From Carya illinoinensis (taxonomy: Eukaryota > Streptophyta > Magnoliopsida > Fagales > Juglandaceae): a stretch of 64,000 nt of DNA. Position 1 is the first letter of the stretch; every line of letters begins with the position of its first letter. The translations under genes were made by a program, and so were the position numbers. Below, one piece after another: positions 1 to 11,873 of the stretch. The stretch spans positions 1,364,001-1,428,000 of the forward strand of contig NC_056766.1 of assembly GCF_018687715.1 (NCBI RefSeq), given 5' to 3'. The notes under the pieces are model-generated. The model searched no databases. It was not told the origin of the DNA and saw nothing but the letters and a program-made list of their open reading frames with translations.

Positions 1-2311
1 ATTAATTAATTTAACCCGTAGTATCTATGATGGATGGAGATACTTGAGGCAGATAGAAATGTTTCTAGATATATTATTGGCCTTAGAAATAAAGTTTTAT
101 AAATTAGATTGAAAATCAAAAGATAGCTTAATTGTGAATTAATAAATATGCAGTACAAGGAGTACATGATCATATCTGTACTTCAAGCTGTACTGCAAAA
201 TTTTAGAAACGCTATAAATTATATTAATACTCATGGAAGCTCTCCCTGGCCAGTTAACAGTCCTCTCGATCTTTATCATGTTTTTTCCACTTACCACCTT
301 GAATATTCCATAATCTCGGTAGTTTTCCCCCATTTTGTTAGGAATTTGATTCAGATGATCATCCTAAATTCTGTATATATATATATATATATGGTTCATG
401 ATCATTTACTGATGGGATGTTCACTATACTCAAGTTGGTGCGTAGATCAGCACATCATTCATGTTACTTAAATGGTAAGATATGATTTATAAAATTTAAA
501 TTTTATAACTTATCTTTTAAATTAAATTCTTTTAAATTAAATTATGCTATAAAAACATTTTATTAGGCGCGCGTTATCCAATCCACACTAACTTATAAAT
601 TAATAGAGTTTTTCTTTACTGATTTTTATGAGGTATTGGATTCGTTCCAAAAGCAGTTTTCTTTTGGGAACTTATATAACCCACAGATTTTATCTCTTCG
701 ATGGCCTCCATGCAGTAGTTTGACGTATGTGGCCCTAAAACTTTTCTGTAAAACACTTTTAGGTAACACTCCACTAATTGGGAGGATATTTTCTCTGAGT
801 TTGACTCGTAATTGATGAAAAGGCCGATCGATATATAATTAAGATCGAACTCCCAACTCTTAATTAATCTTTCCACATAAATTAATTTTAAAGCTGTCGT
901 AATATTGTTTTGTTCCAATTAGCTAGCTCATTCATGCATATAGTTTAGGTTGAAAATTTTACTTTTCCCTGAAAGAGATTGCATGGATATACAATCATCA
1001 TTCTCTTTTTTCTTATTGAGAAGCCAAAAAAGAACATAGATAGCATCTCTCTATATCAATTTTAAGAAAATTGTTTTTGTTTTCTTTTGTTTTTTTAAAA
1101 AAAAAAACAAGTAATTGGTTATACTTTATAGTCAGAGTTCTTGGCCCCATAAATTCTCTTGCTTGTTTTGCTTTCTTTTCCGAGATTCACATTGTACGTG
1201 TTGAAAATATGGTATGATTTGATCCTGGCCTTTTTTTCATACCTCAACTTCGATCTGCATCAATACCACACGTAGTATTATAATCAAAACTAGGGATGAA
1301 TCTTCTGGGGAAGCAGGCACTTTCTTAATTATATATGTGACAACAGCTAGCAGCCATGTATGCTATAGTCAACATGCGGGGGTCTATCGTGGTTGTTACA
1401 CATTCTTGATGTTCCCCAAAGCTCGGCATGGCGGCCAGCTCGGCATGGCGGCCTTAACGACAATGCTCCAAGCAAAGAGAACTAAACTCCAACGACTTCA
1501 ATTAGGTCCTATTTTTCGACGCGGAATCATTAGCTAAATCAAAATCATTAATTACACTTTATAGTACGATATGCATTCCAGACGAAGCTTCATTTACTTT
1601 CTTAAAGTTTGTTGACTAAAAAACAAAAAGATGATATATCATAGGCTGCTTATTGTTTTAAGGTAACGTGAAAGCACTTGATCTTAGAAATTTCTCCATC
1701 AGAAGTGCGTGGTTGCGTATACATTTGGCTCTTTTGCGGTCCAATTAGCTGGAAGCATGAAATCTTCATGTCTTTGGTTTGTTATTATTTACGAAGTAGT
1801 TAGGAATGTTAGCGGTACCTGGTACTGTCTGGATTTTACAAATTTTTTTGTCACCAATGTCCAAAGCTTAAAATAAAAGTAAAAATCAAAATAATATTTT
1901 ATTATATTGGTTTGAAACTCAGTTTGTAAGATTTATGTAAAATAATTTATACGAATTCTTACTCAATTACGGGAAATAATTAATGGAAGTTGATACTTGA
2001 CTGCATAATTCGAACGTCATCAGCATGATATATACATAAAATAATTATTACCTTACCCACCAAGGAACTAGTAGCTATTGATCCAATATATAGGAGAAGC
2101 TAGGCGAGTCCCACACGCAAGATGTCGCGGTCGGTACATTTGAAAATGACGAGGCAGGCATACATGATGACTATATGTATGGATCAAATTGTACGTTCTC
2201 GATCAGTTCTCACGCGTATTATTTTGAAACATAAAAAATCTTTTTACATATTTTTTTTCTTTAAGTACACATTGTGTTTGAAATTATGGATGTAATTGAG
2301 TGTGTCCTTGC
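1..2311. other. Upstream flank of the first laccase gene, no gene recognised
   Basis: AT-rich non-coding DNA. The ORFs here (for example plus 148-471 and minus 616-918) show no recognisable domain. A 17-bp direct duplication occurs at 1421-1454 inside a short plus ORF, and a short (TA)n tract lies near 375-391. The last few hundred bases should hold promoter elements of the downstream laccase, but nothing beyond the TATA boxes could be assigned. Confidence 0.5.
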
Positions 2312-2344
2312 TATAAAACCCAACTTTGTGCACACAGGATGCAC

Positions 2345-2352
2345 TATAAATA
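2345..2352 (+). promoter_or_regulatory. TATA box of laccase gene 1
   Basis: A consensus TATAAATA lies 71 bp upstream of the ATG at 2423. That places the expected transcription start near 2375-2380 and gives a leader of about 45 nt. A second A/T-rich TATAAAA at about 2312 is an alternative. Confidence 0.6.
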
Positions 2353-2422
2353 CTTCTTTAAACACAGGAAGAATATCACAGAAGAAATATCACTTTGAGC
2401 TTGATACTGGGATAATAGTAAA

Positions 2423-5400
2423 ATGGGTTCGATCTTTTGGTTTCTAGGGATTATATTCTTTCTCAACGGCATGCTTCGTTGCATGGCCAACGCAAACGTC
2501 CACTACTATGACTTCGTCGTAAGTTTCCATTATTCATATATATTATATGTATGTGTGTGTGCTTGTGTGATTTCTGTTTTATCATGCATGGTCGAACTAG
2601 CATGTTGGATTTTTCCAGGGTTGAGGCTGGTCAGGATAGTGAAAAACATTGAGATATTTCTTGTGCTTTCTAGTTAAACTCCGAATAATGCTCAAAACAA
2701 TTTAAGTGGCACGCACTTAATTAGTTAGGGTTTAATTAGAGAGAGTTTTCTGACGAAATTCTGTATCAATTCTAGCTGTGTCGCATTTATATACTTTGAT
2801 ATCGTTGCCCGTGTGGGCTGTTGTGCATGATCATGACAGCTGAAGGAGACAAAGTTCACGCGGTTGTGTAGCACGAAGAGCATGTTAACTGTGAACGGCA
2901 GTTTTCCAGGGCCAACCATTCGCGTTCACAAAGGGGATACTGTTTATGTTAATGTACATAATCAAGGGAAATATGGCGTCACCATCCACTGGTAATCTCT
3001 CTCTTTCTCTGCCTCATTAACATAAACAATATTATTAACTGTTCATGTTGATCTTTGTCTTAGATTAAAAGCTCCACTTAGACTAAAGTTTGCAGCAACA
3101 TGAGGATCATCATGGCTGTTTGACTAAGTATCTTAAAAGAGTCATAATTCCATGTATATTATATATATGTGTCAGGTATTACTTAATAAGATGAAAGTAG
3201 AATGGTAGTATAGTGTATATAATTTCTGATTTCCCTTCAATAATGAGAACACAATATGCAATAGAGCTTAATTTCTGGAAGCTTAAATAATTAAAGAGGA
3301 GTTTGGTGATTACAGGCATGGGGTCAAGCAACCAAGGAATCCCTGGTCAGATGGACCTGAGAACATCACGCAATGCCCCATTCCACCTAATACAAGCTTC
3401 ACTCAACAGATCATATTTTCAGATGAGGAAGGAACTCTTTGGTGGCATGCTCATAGTGATTGGTCACGTGCTACTGTACATGGTGCCATCATTATTTTAC
3501 CAGCTCCTAAAACCACTTACCCATTTCCTCAGCCTTATGCAGAAGAGACTATTGTTCTTGGTATATATGCCCTTTATTTTATTTTATTTTTTCTTCCTTT
3601 TATACTGCATTTATCAAGTATCATGATGAGTTATATTTGTAGTAGTAAAGTGTATAAGTGCCGTACAATTCTTTTGAAAAAAGTGAATAAATACAGAAAT
3701 TACATAAAAAATTAATTACTTTTTTAATAGTAAACTATACTCTTTTTAAAAAAGATTGTACAACGCTTATGCACTCTACAACTATATCTAGCCTTACTCA
3801 TTGAAGAACAAGACACTTCCATATTTACACATACACATTTAATCTATTCTCTCTCTTTCTTTTTTTTTTTCTTTTTTTAAAAGAAAAAAAGAGAAAGAAA
3901 TCTTAATCTTTGTCTTTTACTGTTTTGATAATTAGGGGAATGGTATAAAGGGGATGTGATGGCCATAATTGACGAGGCCCTTGCAACTGGTGGCGATCCA
4001 AACATTTCAGATGCCTTCACTATTAACGGCCAACCTGGAGACCTGTATAATTGTTCCAAAGGTATAAAAAGTTATATGATATAGATAGTAAAGTAAAGAA
4101 TGAATAGGGATCATATATAGAGAGAGGCAAAAAGCACGTGTTTAGAAAAAAAGAGTCGTGCTACACCCTAGCTAGCACCATAAATTCTCCGATCGAGAAG
4201 GCTAAATACTCTATTTTTTTTTTCATATATCTTTTTTATATTTTTAAATATTTTTAAAAAATCACAATATTATTCAAAAATACTTACTTAATAACTAAGT
4301 TAAAAAACTATTGTATCGGCCGACCCATTGTCAATATATAGGAATCTTCCGAACACAAAGCATTTCCCTAGAAACTATATGCTTCATTGGGTAGATATCA
4401 TGCATCATTTGAAAGGAAATATCACATGTACAGTTGGGAAAAAGAAGTAGAATTAAGCACGAAACCCATTTGGAAAAAGTGCAGCAGCCAGTTGGAAAAC
4501 GCGTAGCTTATTAATTCCCTCTGACTTAATGGAAGTTGGAAAGGTTAGACTTGTTCAGAAAGGGAGTATCTATTTTCGGAGAATTGAAAAATTGCAATAT
4601 TTGGCAGCCATTGATTGATGTCTATTGTCTAATAATTAATGGGCAATGCTATACACTTTTATCTTATTTGCATTTCATTATATATGATATATCATATATG
4701 ATATATCATATTTATTATTATTTAATGATGAATAAGCATGCAATAAATAATTTTTTAATTATGATAAATGTGTCACATCTTATTTAATGGAATTCAAATG
4801 AGATGGTAGTATAGTGTATAGAATTTTTGATAATTAAATAGGTTAAAGAGTCAATTGAAATGAAATAAATAATTAATAAAATATGAAATATTTTGGTTAT
4901 TGTATTTAATTAAATTGACAAGTGATCAAATAATGATAATTAAGTAACAATTTTCTTGGAAATTGTTTTAGGTAGATTTCTTCAAGGACTTTAATATTGC
5001 ATCCATTCAGATAGTAATTTAATGGGAACCCAATGTTATATATAGGCCAGAACCCAACAACAAATTTTCATAGTGAAGTCCAATTAATATATGGAAAATG
5101 CTACTCTTTCCGACGGTACGTAGTTCCATTATTGGGCTACCTCGTTGGAACTTTTTATTTTATTATTATTATTTTTTATTAATTATTAAGTGAGTAGTTT
5201 TTAATAATATTTTAATTTTTTTAAAATATATTTAAAAGTAGTAAAAATAATAATAATAATAATAAAACACGGTAGCTGTAGATCGAGCCACGTACCGTAA
5301 TATATTAAATCATTTTCCCTAATATTTTCCAAGAATATTTTTCTCCTCTTCATAAAATCAATTAATCAGCCGGCCAATGATCATCGTCATTGCTTTATTT

Positions 5401-7002
5401 TATATGTTGCAGGAAGTACGTACCGTCTACTGGTTAACTACGGAAAGACCTATCTTCTACGTATAATCAACGCCGTGATGAACGAAGAACAGTTCTTCGG
5501 AATCGCAAACCACAGCCTCACAGTTGTAGGAACGGATGGTGCATACATCAAACCCATACCCACAAAATACATAATGATAACTCCAGGACAAACCATGGAC
5601 GTTTTGGTTACTGCCAACCAGGCTCTCAGTCACTATTACATCGTTACGACGCCTTTTGCCGACACCAATGCTCCCTATGACAACACTACTGCCACGGCAA
5701 TTCTCCAGTACGGAGGCAAGTACACCGCCCCTTCATCTCCCAGCTTCCCAACACTTCCTAGTTACAATGACAAAGCGGCTGCAGAAAACTTTACAAAGCT
5801 CTTGAGGAGCTTAGCAAGCGAAGAGCACCCTGTCAAAGTGCCTAAAACAATCACCAAAAGTATCTTTATCACTGTTTCTGTAAATCAGTTGTACTGCCCT
5901 AATAAATCGTGTGATGGACCGGATGGTAATCGGCTATCTGCAAGCTTGAATAATATAAGTTTTCAGACCCCAAAAATCGATATCCTCCAAGCATATTACA
6001 GGTATTGGCTTCTGATCTCCCCAACACTAGCTACTTCATCTGTTGATAAAAAGAAATGATATTGTAAAACGATAATCGATTTTACTTGGTATCCATAACC
6101 TTTTACTTGCAGGAACCTGCCTAAGGTTTATACCAACAATTTCCCAAAGCAGCCGCCGTATTATTTCAACTTCACGGGAGATGTGGGGAACAATACAATT
6201 TATCCAAGCCTAGGAACGAAGGTCTTAACAATAAATTATAATGATTCTGTTGAGATAGTGTTTCAAGGGACTAATATTGGGGCAGCTGAGAATCATCCAA
6301 TGCACCTGCATGGTTTTAGCTTCTATGTGGTCGGGATTGGTTCGGGGAATTTCAACAATAAGACATCTCCTAAGTCTTATAATTTGGTTGATCCACCAGA
6401 AGTTAACACCATTGGAGTTCCTAAGAACGGATGGCTTGCAATCAGATTCATTGCTAATAATCCCGGTACAATATTATGTTCTCTCTTCAATGATCGGTTG
6501 CATATTTTTCTTCCAATATATTATATAGGAAAATTCTTCTTGTCATCCTTACACTTCACACACCACACTTATTTAATTTTTTTTTTCATTTTTTCTATAA
6601 TAAATATGTAGTGTATGGATGATAAATAGAATAATTCAATTAGTTTAATAAGAATAAAATGAAATAAAAAATAAAAAAAATATTTTAATATATAAAATGT
6701 ATGGTGTACATGAGATGATATGTAGCATTCTTCTATTATATATATATATAGCCCAAACTTGCTTAATTTAGCACATCAATACAAGTAATCGAGTACTGCA
6801 GGATTATTTCAGATTTTTATTATATATGCACAGATTGACAAGAAAGAGAGGAGTGGTGGCTAATCATGTGGATGGTGTTTTTTCAGGAGTGTGGTTTATG
6901 CACTGTCATTTGGAAAGGCACGCTAGCTGGGGTATGAATACTGTGCTTATAGTGAAGAATGGGGACACCAACGCAACAAGCATCCGCCCACCTCGATCCT
7001 AA
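2423..7002 (+). CDS. Laccase gene 1 (LAC14/15-like multicopper oxidase), 7 exons, C-terminal frameshift
   Basis: Secreted multicopper oxidase that would oxidise phenolics in the apoplast with reduction of O2 to water. Exons by GT-AG and family homology: 2423-2518, 2840-2991, 3316-3560, 3936-4061, 5413-6001, 6113-6465, 6887-7002; 558 codons plus stop. Residues 1-24 form a hydrophobic signal peptide ending near MANAN. Copper motifs seen: IHW|HGVKQ across the exon 2/3 junction, WWHAHSDW (exon 3), HPMHLHG (exon 6), HCHLERH with axial Met in WGM (exon 7). The start is the first ATG after the TATA box and aligns with its paralogues. Oddity: after SIRPP the frame reads RS then TAA (7000-7002). The next frame encodes the conserved tail ending MPPCSKS with TAG at 7028-7030, so about one base has been gained near 6991-6994 and some 10 conserved residues are lost. 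All copper ligands precede the break, so activity is possible. Substrate unknown. Confidence 0.9.
3164..3230. repeat. Partial MITE (family with ends near ATGCTATACACT), intron 2 of laccase gene 1
   Basis: Matches the right-hand part of the fuller copies at 4643-4828 and 36921-37105: a GTGTCA motif, then AATAAGATGAAAGTAG and GGTAGTATAGTGTATA. Only one arm remains. Confidence 0.5.
3645..3780. mobile_element. MITE-like inverted repeat in intron 3 of laccase gene 1
   Basis: About 136 bp with terminal inverted repeats of about 25 bp. The left arm contains GTATAAGTGCCGTACAATTC. The right arm is its imperfect complement, around GATTGTACAACGCTTATGC. The core is AT-rich and there is no coding capacity. 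Confidence 0.65.
4150..4325. mobile_element. AT-core MITE-like element, intron 4 of laccase gene 1
   Basis: Non-coding segment whose flanks begin near GTGCTACACC and whose core is the AT-rich TTTTTAAATATTTTTAAAAA type. The same core recurs at 5098-5300, 22808-23070, 28258-28478 and 56765-57015, each with different GC-richer edges. Exact ends were not resolved. Confidence 0.45.
4643..4828. mobile_element. MITE, intron 4 of laccase gene 1
   Basis: About 186 bp, largely palindromic. It starts CAATGCTATACACT and ends with the near-complement GTATAGTGTATAGAAT. The interior has GATAAATGTGTCACATCTTA. A second fuller copy is at 36921-37105 and a fragment at 3164-3230. Confidence 0.65.
5098..5300. 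mobile_element. AT-core MITE-like element, intron 4 of laccase gene 1
   Basis: Starts near ATGCTACTC and ends near ACGTACCG. The edges contain the inverted motifs GGTACGTAG and CACGTACC. The AT-rich centre resembles 4150-4325. With 4150-4325 and 4643-4828, three such insertions make up much of this 1.35-kb intron. Confidence 0.45.
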
Positions 7003-7030
7003 ATATATGCCTCCTTGTTCCAAGTCCTAG

Positions 7031-7458
7031 TTTTAGGAAATTGACATCTTCAATTCCACGTGTATTGCTTTGCTATCAACATATATATCAATAATAATAC
7101 TACTGGTTATATACGGTACTTAATTTCTAATATTAATAATTCCCTGACGACTTGTCATTTCAGTGTAGATTATTGAACGCACGGTTCTGATATTATCATG
7201 CATTTGCAATGATCCATATATGAAAGCTTAAGCCATATATATATATTTAAATCAGGATTAATTAATATTACAATTGATCAAGTCGATTAAAACCAATACA
7301 AATCGCAAGTAGTAGTACTTAATTCTTTTTATATCAAGCGGAAATCTCTTTCACCCTGATCTTTTTATACTTCTTATTGAAATGTATAGTTTTTTTGTAG
7401 CTATGTAAGTTCAATAATATCATTACCAAAACTTAAAAAGTTCTTTGAAGGCGCAACT
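7031..7458. other. 3' flank of laccase gene 1
   Basis: AT-rich sequence between the ancestral stop codon of laccase gene 1 and the target-site copy of the gypsy element. It should contain the 3' UTR, but no clear AATAAA signal was seen. No ORF of note. Confidence 0.5.
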
Positions 7459-7463
7459 GCTAC

Positions 7464-9480
7464 TGTAACGCTCCAATCCAAAGCTATAAACGGATAGAGC
7501 TGTTATTTTCAAAACTTTAATTTCTCTCTGTTTACATACATTTATCCAATACAGTATTCAAACTATTCATAAATATAATACAATCATCCTCAAAAATACA
7601 TTCAAAAGTTCAGCTAGAGCCACTAAATTCTAAATAATTACGTACAATGCAGATACAGCTCTAACAAAAATTGTAAAATAACTAAAATATGAATAAAAGA
7701 AAACTTTCTTTACAACCAAAACCATCTTCAAGCAACAAAACCATTAATCTCCAAAACTTCCAACCTCAAGTGACTAAACCAAGTCCACTCTGAAATCTTT
7801 GGATCAAACGCTATTACTTCAAAGGAATGAATTTAATTCTACAACTCTGAAAAATATTTAAAATGAAGTGGTGAGCTGCCACGTGTTCAATAAGTAGCAA
7901 TTTAATGGGGGTGTGGGAGTTGATAATTTTATTGACTATAAGAGAGTGAATAAGTTCTCAATAAAATAATAGAAGCAATACAATTTTATTTTAACTAACA
8001 TATTCAGTCAAATATCATATTCAAGGCCACATGATAATAGGAAAATCACCAATATATATACTACAAAGATATCATGCCATAAAGATATCATGCTGCAAGG
8101 ACATCAATATACCACAAAGATATCATGCTACGAAGACATTATGTTACGAGGAACGTCAAATATACCACAAAAACATTCATATCATGGGCTCAAAAATAAA
8201 TAGCATGCACATTTAACTTTCAAATTTAATAAGTCACGTTTCAATTTTCAAAAGTTTCAACCATTACAAAATTTGCACAAATCCCACAAGCAAAGCCAAA
8301 ATAGCATAAGAATGTGTGCAAACCTAGAGTTTACACAAGTTTGAAATATAATATCTAAGTGCACCATTCCAAACAAAACCAACAGTTCTTTTATTAAAAA
8401 CTCATTAAAGTGCTACTTACTTCCATTTATACTCAAAATAGTCACGATATTCCTTCGCCAATGTTCACCCATAACCTATTTCAAGGTTATTATAATCCGT
8501 CAACTTCTACTCTAAAAATTATCTCACTTAATTCTAAAATTTCACACAATCCTTAATAACATGAATTTAGACTTGTTCTAAAGATTCTTCTCCAAAATTG
8601 ATCAACTCCAAATTTCTAGGTTGCAAATAAGTTACCAGACAGCACGTACACGAGTCACACGACCTCTATCCCCTTATTAATTTAACATAAATAATGTCTA
8701 CACTCAACCATATAACAACGACATAAACATAGATTAATTATAGCTAATACTAACACTTGAATATTAAATTTATCTTCAATACACCCTAATAGAGTAATCA
8801 ACTAGTTATATTCTTAACAATTTACAACACCAAATATTAAAAAATTTTATATACAAAATTCATTAATTCTACTATTTGTGAGGGATGAGAATTTACCTAA
8901 TATATTCATTAATGGTGATGAAATAGTAAGGAGCAGTGGCTGTGGGTTGAGGTTACACACAGAGAGAGAAATATATATATATATCTGTGTATGGTTTAGA
9001 GAGAGAGAAAATAAAAATAAAAATAATATATATGTATATATATACGGTAGAGGGGAATTGACATGGATGAGATGGAGGGAAGGGTACTGCAGTACTTTGT
9101 GTGTGAAAGAACTGAAGAGATATATATATATATATACGAGGGATGGGAAATTGAGAGAGAGAGACGAGATTGGGGCTCGGTTTGTGTGTGTGAGAATTGA
9201 AGAGAGAGAGAGAGAGATATGGAGGATTGACAGAGAGAGGTATGGTGCATTGAGAGAGAGATCTGAGAGAGAGAGAGAGATAGATTGTCATCATCTCGAC
9301 GCCTCGATTTCCACGTGTTCCTACATGGGAGTTGGGGGCATCACATAGATGATGGGAGGAAAGGGTTTTGTTGTAAGAGAGAGAATCGGTGGGGGGCGGG
9401 GGGCGGAAGTTACGGGATGGCGAAAGAAGGGGAAGGGAAGAAAAAGAAACGAAAATAAAGGGAGGGGTTGGGCTTATTAC
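7464..9480 (-). repeat. 3' LTR (about 2.0 kb) of the minus-strand gypsy element
   Basis: Starts TGTAACGCTCC and ends TTATTACA. It is followed by ATCTCCACTCCTTC, whose complement is the purine-rich tract expected next to a 3' LTR. The right third (about 8950-9250) holds (GA)n and (TA)n microsatellites that create spurious ORFs on both strands. A diverged inverted copy of part of this LTR lies at about 53190-53690. Confidence 0.7.
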
Positions 9481-9889
9481 AATCTCCACTCCTTCAAAAA
9501 AATTCATCCCTGAAATTTGATATATTGTCAATAGAAAATAATTGATATATTGTCAATAGAAAATAATTAAGGGCATTTCGCTTGCATTTCATCGTTTCAT
9601 TCCCAAGATGCTTCCTGTAAAGTTTGATTTCTCTAAAGAACTTTTACAAATCTCATTATTTTGGAGCGTACCAATTACTCTTTGGAATCCACAATTTGAA
9701 TTGAGGTTTCTGTATATGAAAAATCTTCTTAAATTTGTAATGGTTTATATTGCAATATGTGTGAAGGATTGGATACATATTTTTGTAGTATGGAGATAGA
9801 AAAATATATTATGTATAGAAAGTGCAGGAGGTAATGCAACTTGATAAGCAACTAGACCGACTTTTTCCAAAATCTCAAAGAGTCCTACA

Positions 9890-11390
9890 TAATGGGGACT
9901 CAACTTTCATTTCTTACCAAATTTCATAATACCCTTCAATGGCGCAACTTGTAGAAATACTTTATCTCTAACCTCAAATTCTAACATTTTACTATACCTG
10001 TCTACATAACTCTTTTGTCTATTTTGAGCCGTCTGCAACCAATTCTGAATTAAACCTATCTTTTCACAAGTCCGTTCTACAATCTCAGGCCCTAAAATTT
10101 TTCTTTCACCAACTTTGTCCCAACAAAGAGGAGATCTACATTTCTTTCCATAAGGTGCCTTATAAGGCGCCATACCAATACTCACCTGGTAGCTATTATT
10201 ATAAGCAAACTTTACTAAAGGTAGATGGTTAGACTAACTTCCTTTAAAATCTATCACACAAGCACTTAATATATCCTCTAAGACTTGGATCATTTTCTCA
10301 GACTGTCCATTTGTCTGTGGGTGGAATGTTTTGCTAAAAGCTAATTTTGTACCTAAGGCTCGGTGTAATTTACTCCAAAATTGTGAGGTAAAATGTGGAT
10401 CTCTATATGAAATGATGGTTATGGTACACTGTGTAACCTTACAATCTCTCCTATATAAAATTGGGCAACTTGACTAAATGATAGTTCACCTTAATTGGAA
10501 GAAAATGCGTTAATTTCATCAGTCTATCCATCACTACCCAAATTGAATCTTGTTCTTTATTCAACCTTGGTAACCCTGACACAAGATCTATATATATATA
10601 TATATATATGCTCTGACTTCCATTCTGGAATAAGAATTGGTTGTAATAAACTCGAAGGTTGTTGGTGTTCCACTTTTACTTGTTGACATGTTAAACATTG
10701 CTCTATAAATCTGGCTATTTCTTGTTTCATGTTATTCCACAAATATATGCCTCGAATATCTTTGTACATTTTTGTACTCCTTGATGTATGGTATAACGAG
10801 AATTATGGGCCTCTTCTAAAATTTGTCCTTTTATTTTTGGATTATTTGGCACATTGAATTTATCTCTAAATCTCAAAATACCATCATCTAACATATATGT
10901 TGAATTCAAACTTCTTTTCATTTCGTACTTCCTCCCTGATCTTTAGAAATTTTGCATCATTGCCTTGACTCTCTTTAATTTTATCAATCAAAGTGGGTTG
11001 TACACTTAATCTAGGTAGGTAAGATTGAGAATTATCCACTAAAATCTCGATCTCATACCACTTTAAATCCAACATGATTTGCCTCTGAGTGGTCACTAAA
11101 GCTAATATAGCAATAAAGGATTTACTGCTAAGTGTGTCTGCCACTACATTTGCCTTACCAGGATGATAGTTGATCGTACAATTATAATCCTTAATTAATT
11201 CTAATCATCTCTATTGCCTCATATTTAATTCTTTGAGTAAATAGATATTTCAGGTGTTTGTAATCAGTGTAAATTTTGCACTTCTCACCATATAAATAGT
11301 GCCTCCAAATCTTTAATGCAAATACTACAGTAGCTAGCTCTAAGTCATGAGTAGTATAATTTAATTCATAGCCCTTCAACTGCCGAGAAG
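9890..11390 (-). pseudogene. gypsy pol fragment: RNase H C-terminal half and integrase
   Basis: Read on the minus strand from 11390: [13 protein letters not shown] and HDLELA (RNase H), then NDAKFLKI spacer, the integrase zinc finger (CLTCQQVK), core fragments ([11 protein letters not shown] type) and the integrase tail with KCRSPLCWDKVGE and LLGPEIV-type residues near 10130-10040. Several frames are needed because of indels. A (TA)n microsatellite at about 10588-10608 interrupts the integrase core. The protein continues upstream across the nested element at 16935. Confidence 0.8.
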
Positions 11391-11395
11391 CATAT

Positions 11396-11826
11396 TGATG
11401 CAAATCAGGAGGGAAATATGGATGTGGATATTGACGCATAGGCAAATCCGAAAGGGGATGATAATCCGTAATCAACAGAGCAACAGAGGAGTTTTGGAAG
11501 TTCACATTTTTTCAGAAGTTCACGTTTTGTTTTTAGAAGTCTAATTATTCGGATTCTGTTATTTGGTCAATTCTATTTATTTCGTCCGAGATTATTGCTT
11601 TCTTAATTTAATTTTCCTAGTTTGTTTTTGCTTTCCTAGTTGGGATTGGAAGATTGTAATGTGACTTGATATTTAAGGAAATAATGAAAAGAAGGAAGGC
11701 AGTTGTTGATGTTGCCCATTCGAGGTTCTCGAATTATTGTTGGTGTGATTCCAACGCTGCAGAGCGATTTTGCATTGGTCCAACTCTTGAGTTCGATGAG
11801 AGATTGAACCTGGGGGTTAGGCATCA
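11396..11826 (+). repeat. 5' LTR of the Reina-like element
   Basis: 431 bp, TGATGCAAATC to GTTAGGCATCA. It matches 16496-16929 nearly base for base, with scattered substitutions and small indels. Confidence 0.9.
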
Positions 11827-11830
11827 ATTT

Positions 11831-11842
11831 TGGCATCAGAGA
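11831..11842 (+). other. Primer-binding site of the Reina-like element
   Basis: TGGCATCAGAGA just after the 5' LTR resembles the initiator tRNA-Met complementary sequence TGGTATCAGAGC used by most plant LTR retrotransposons. Confidence 0.7.
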
Positions 11843-11873
11843 AAGGTTCCTTCACTATAGAGTTCTTCATCTC

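Noticed and set aside
616..918. 100-codon minus-strand ORF
   Set aside because: No recognised domain, no promoter or splice context and AT-rich codon use; kept out of the gene list, although a small unknown gene cannot be excluded.
8878..9531. Long ORFs on both strands (156 and 192 codons)
   Set aside because: They read through (GA)n and (TA)n microsatellites within the gypsy LTR, giving low-complexity Arg/Glu, Ser/Leu and Ile/Tyr repeats. They are artefacts of the repeat.
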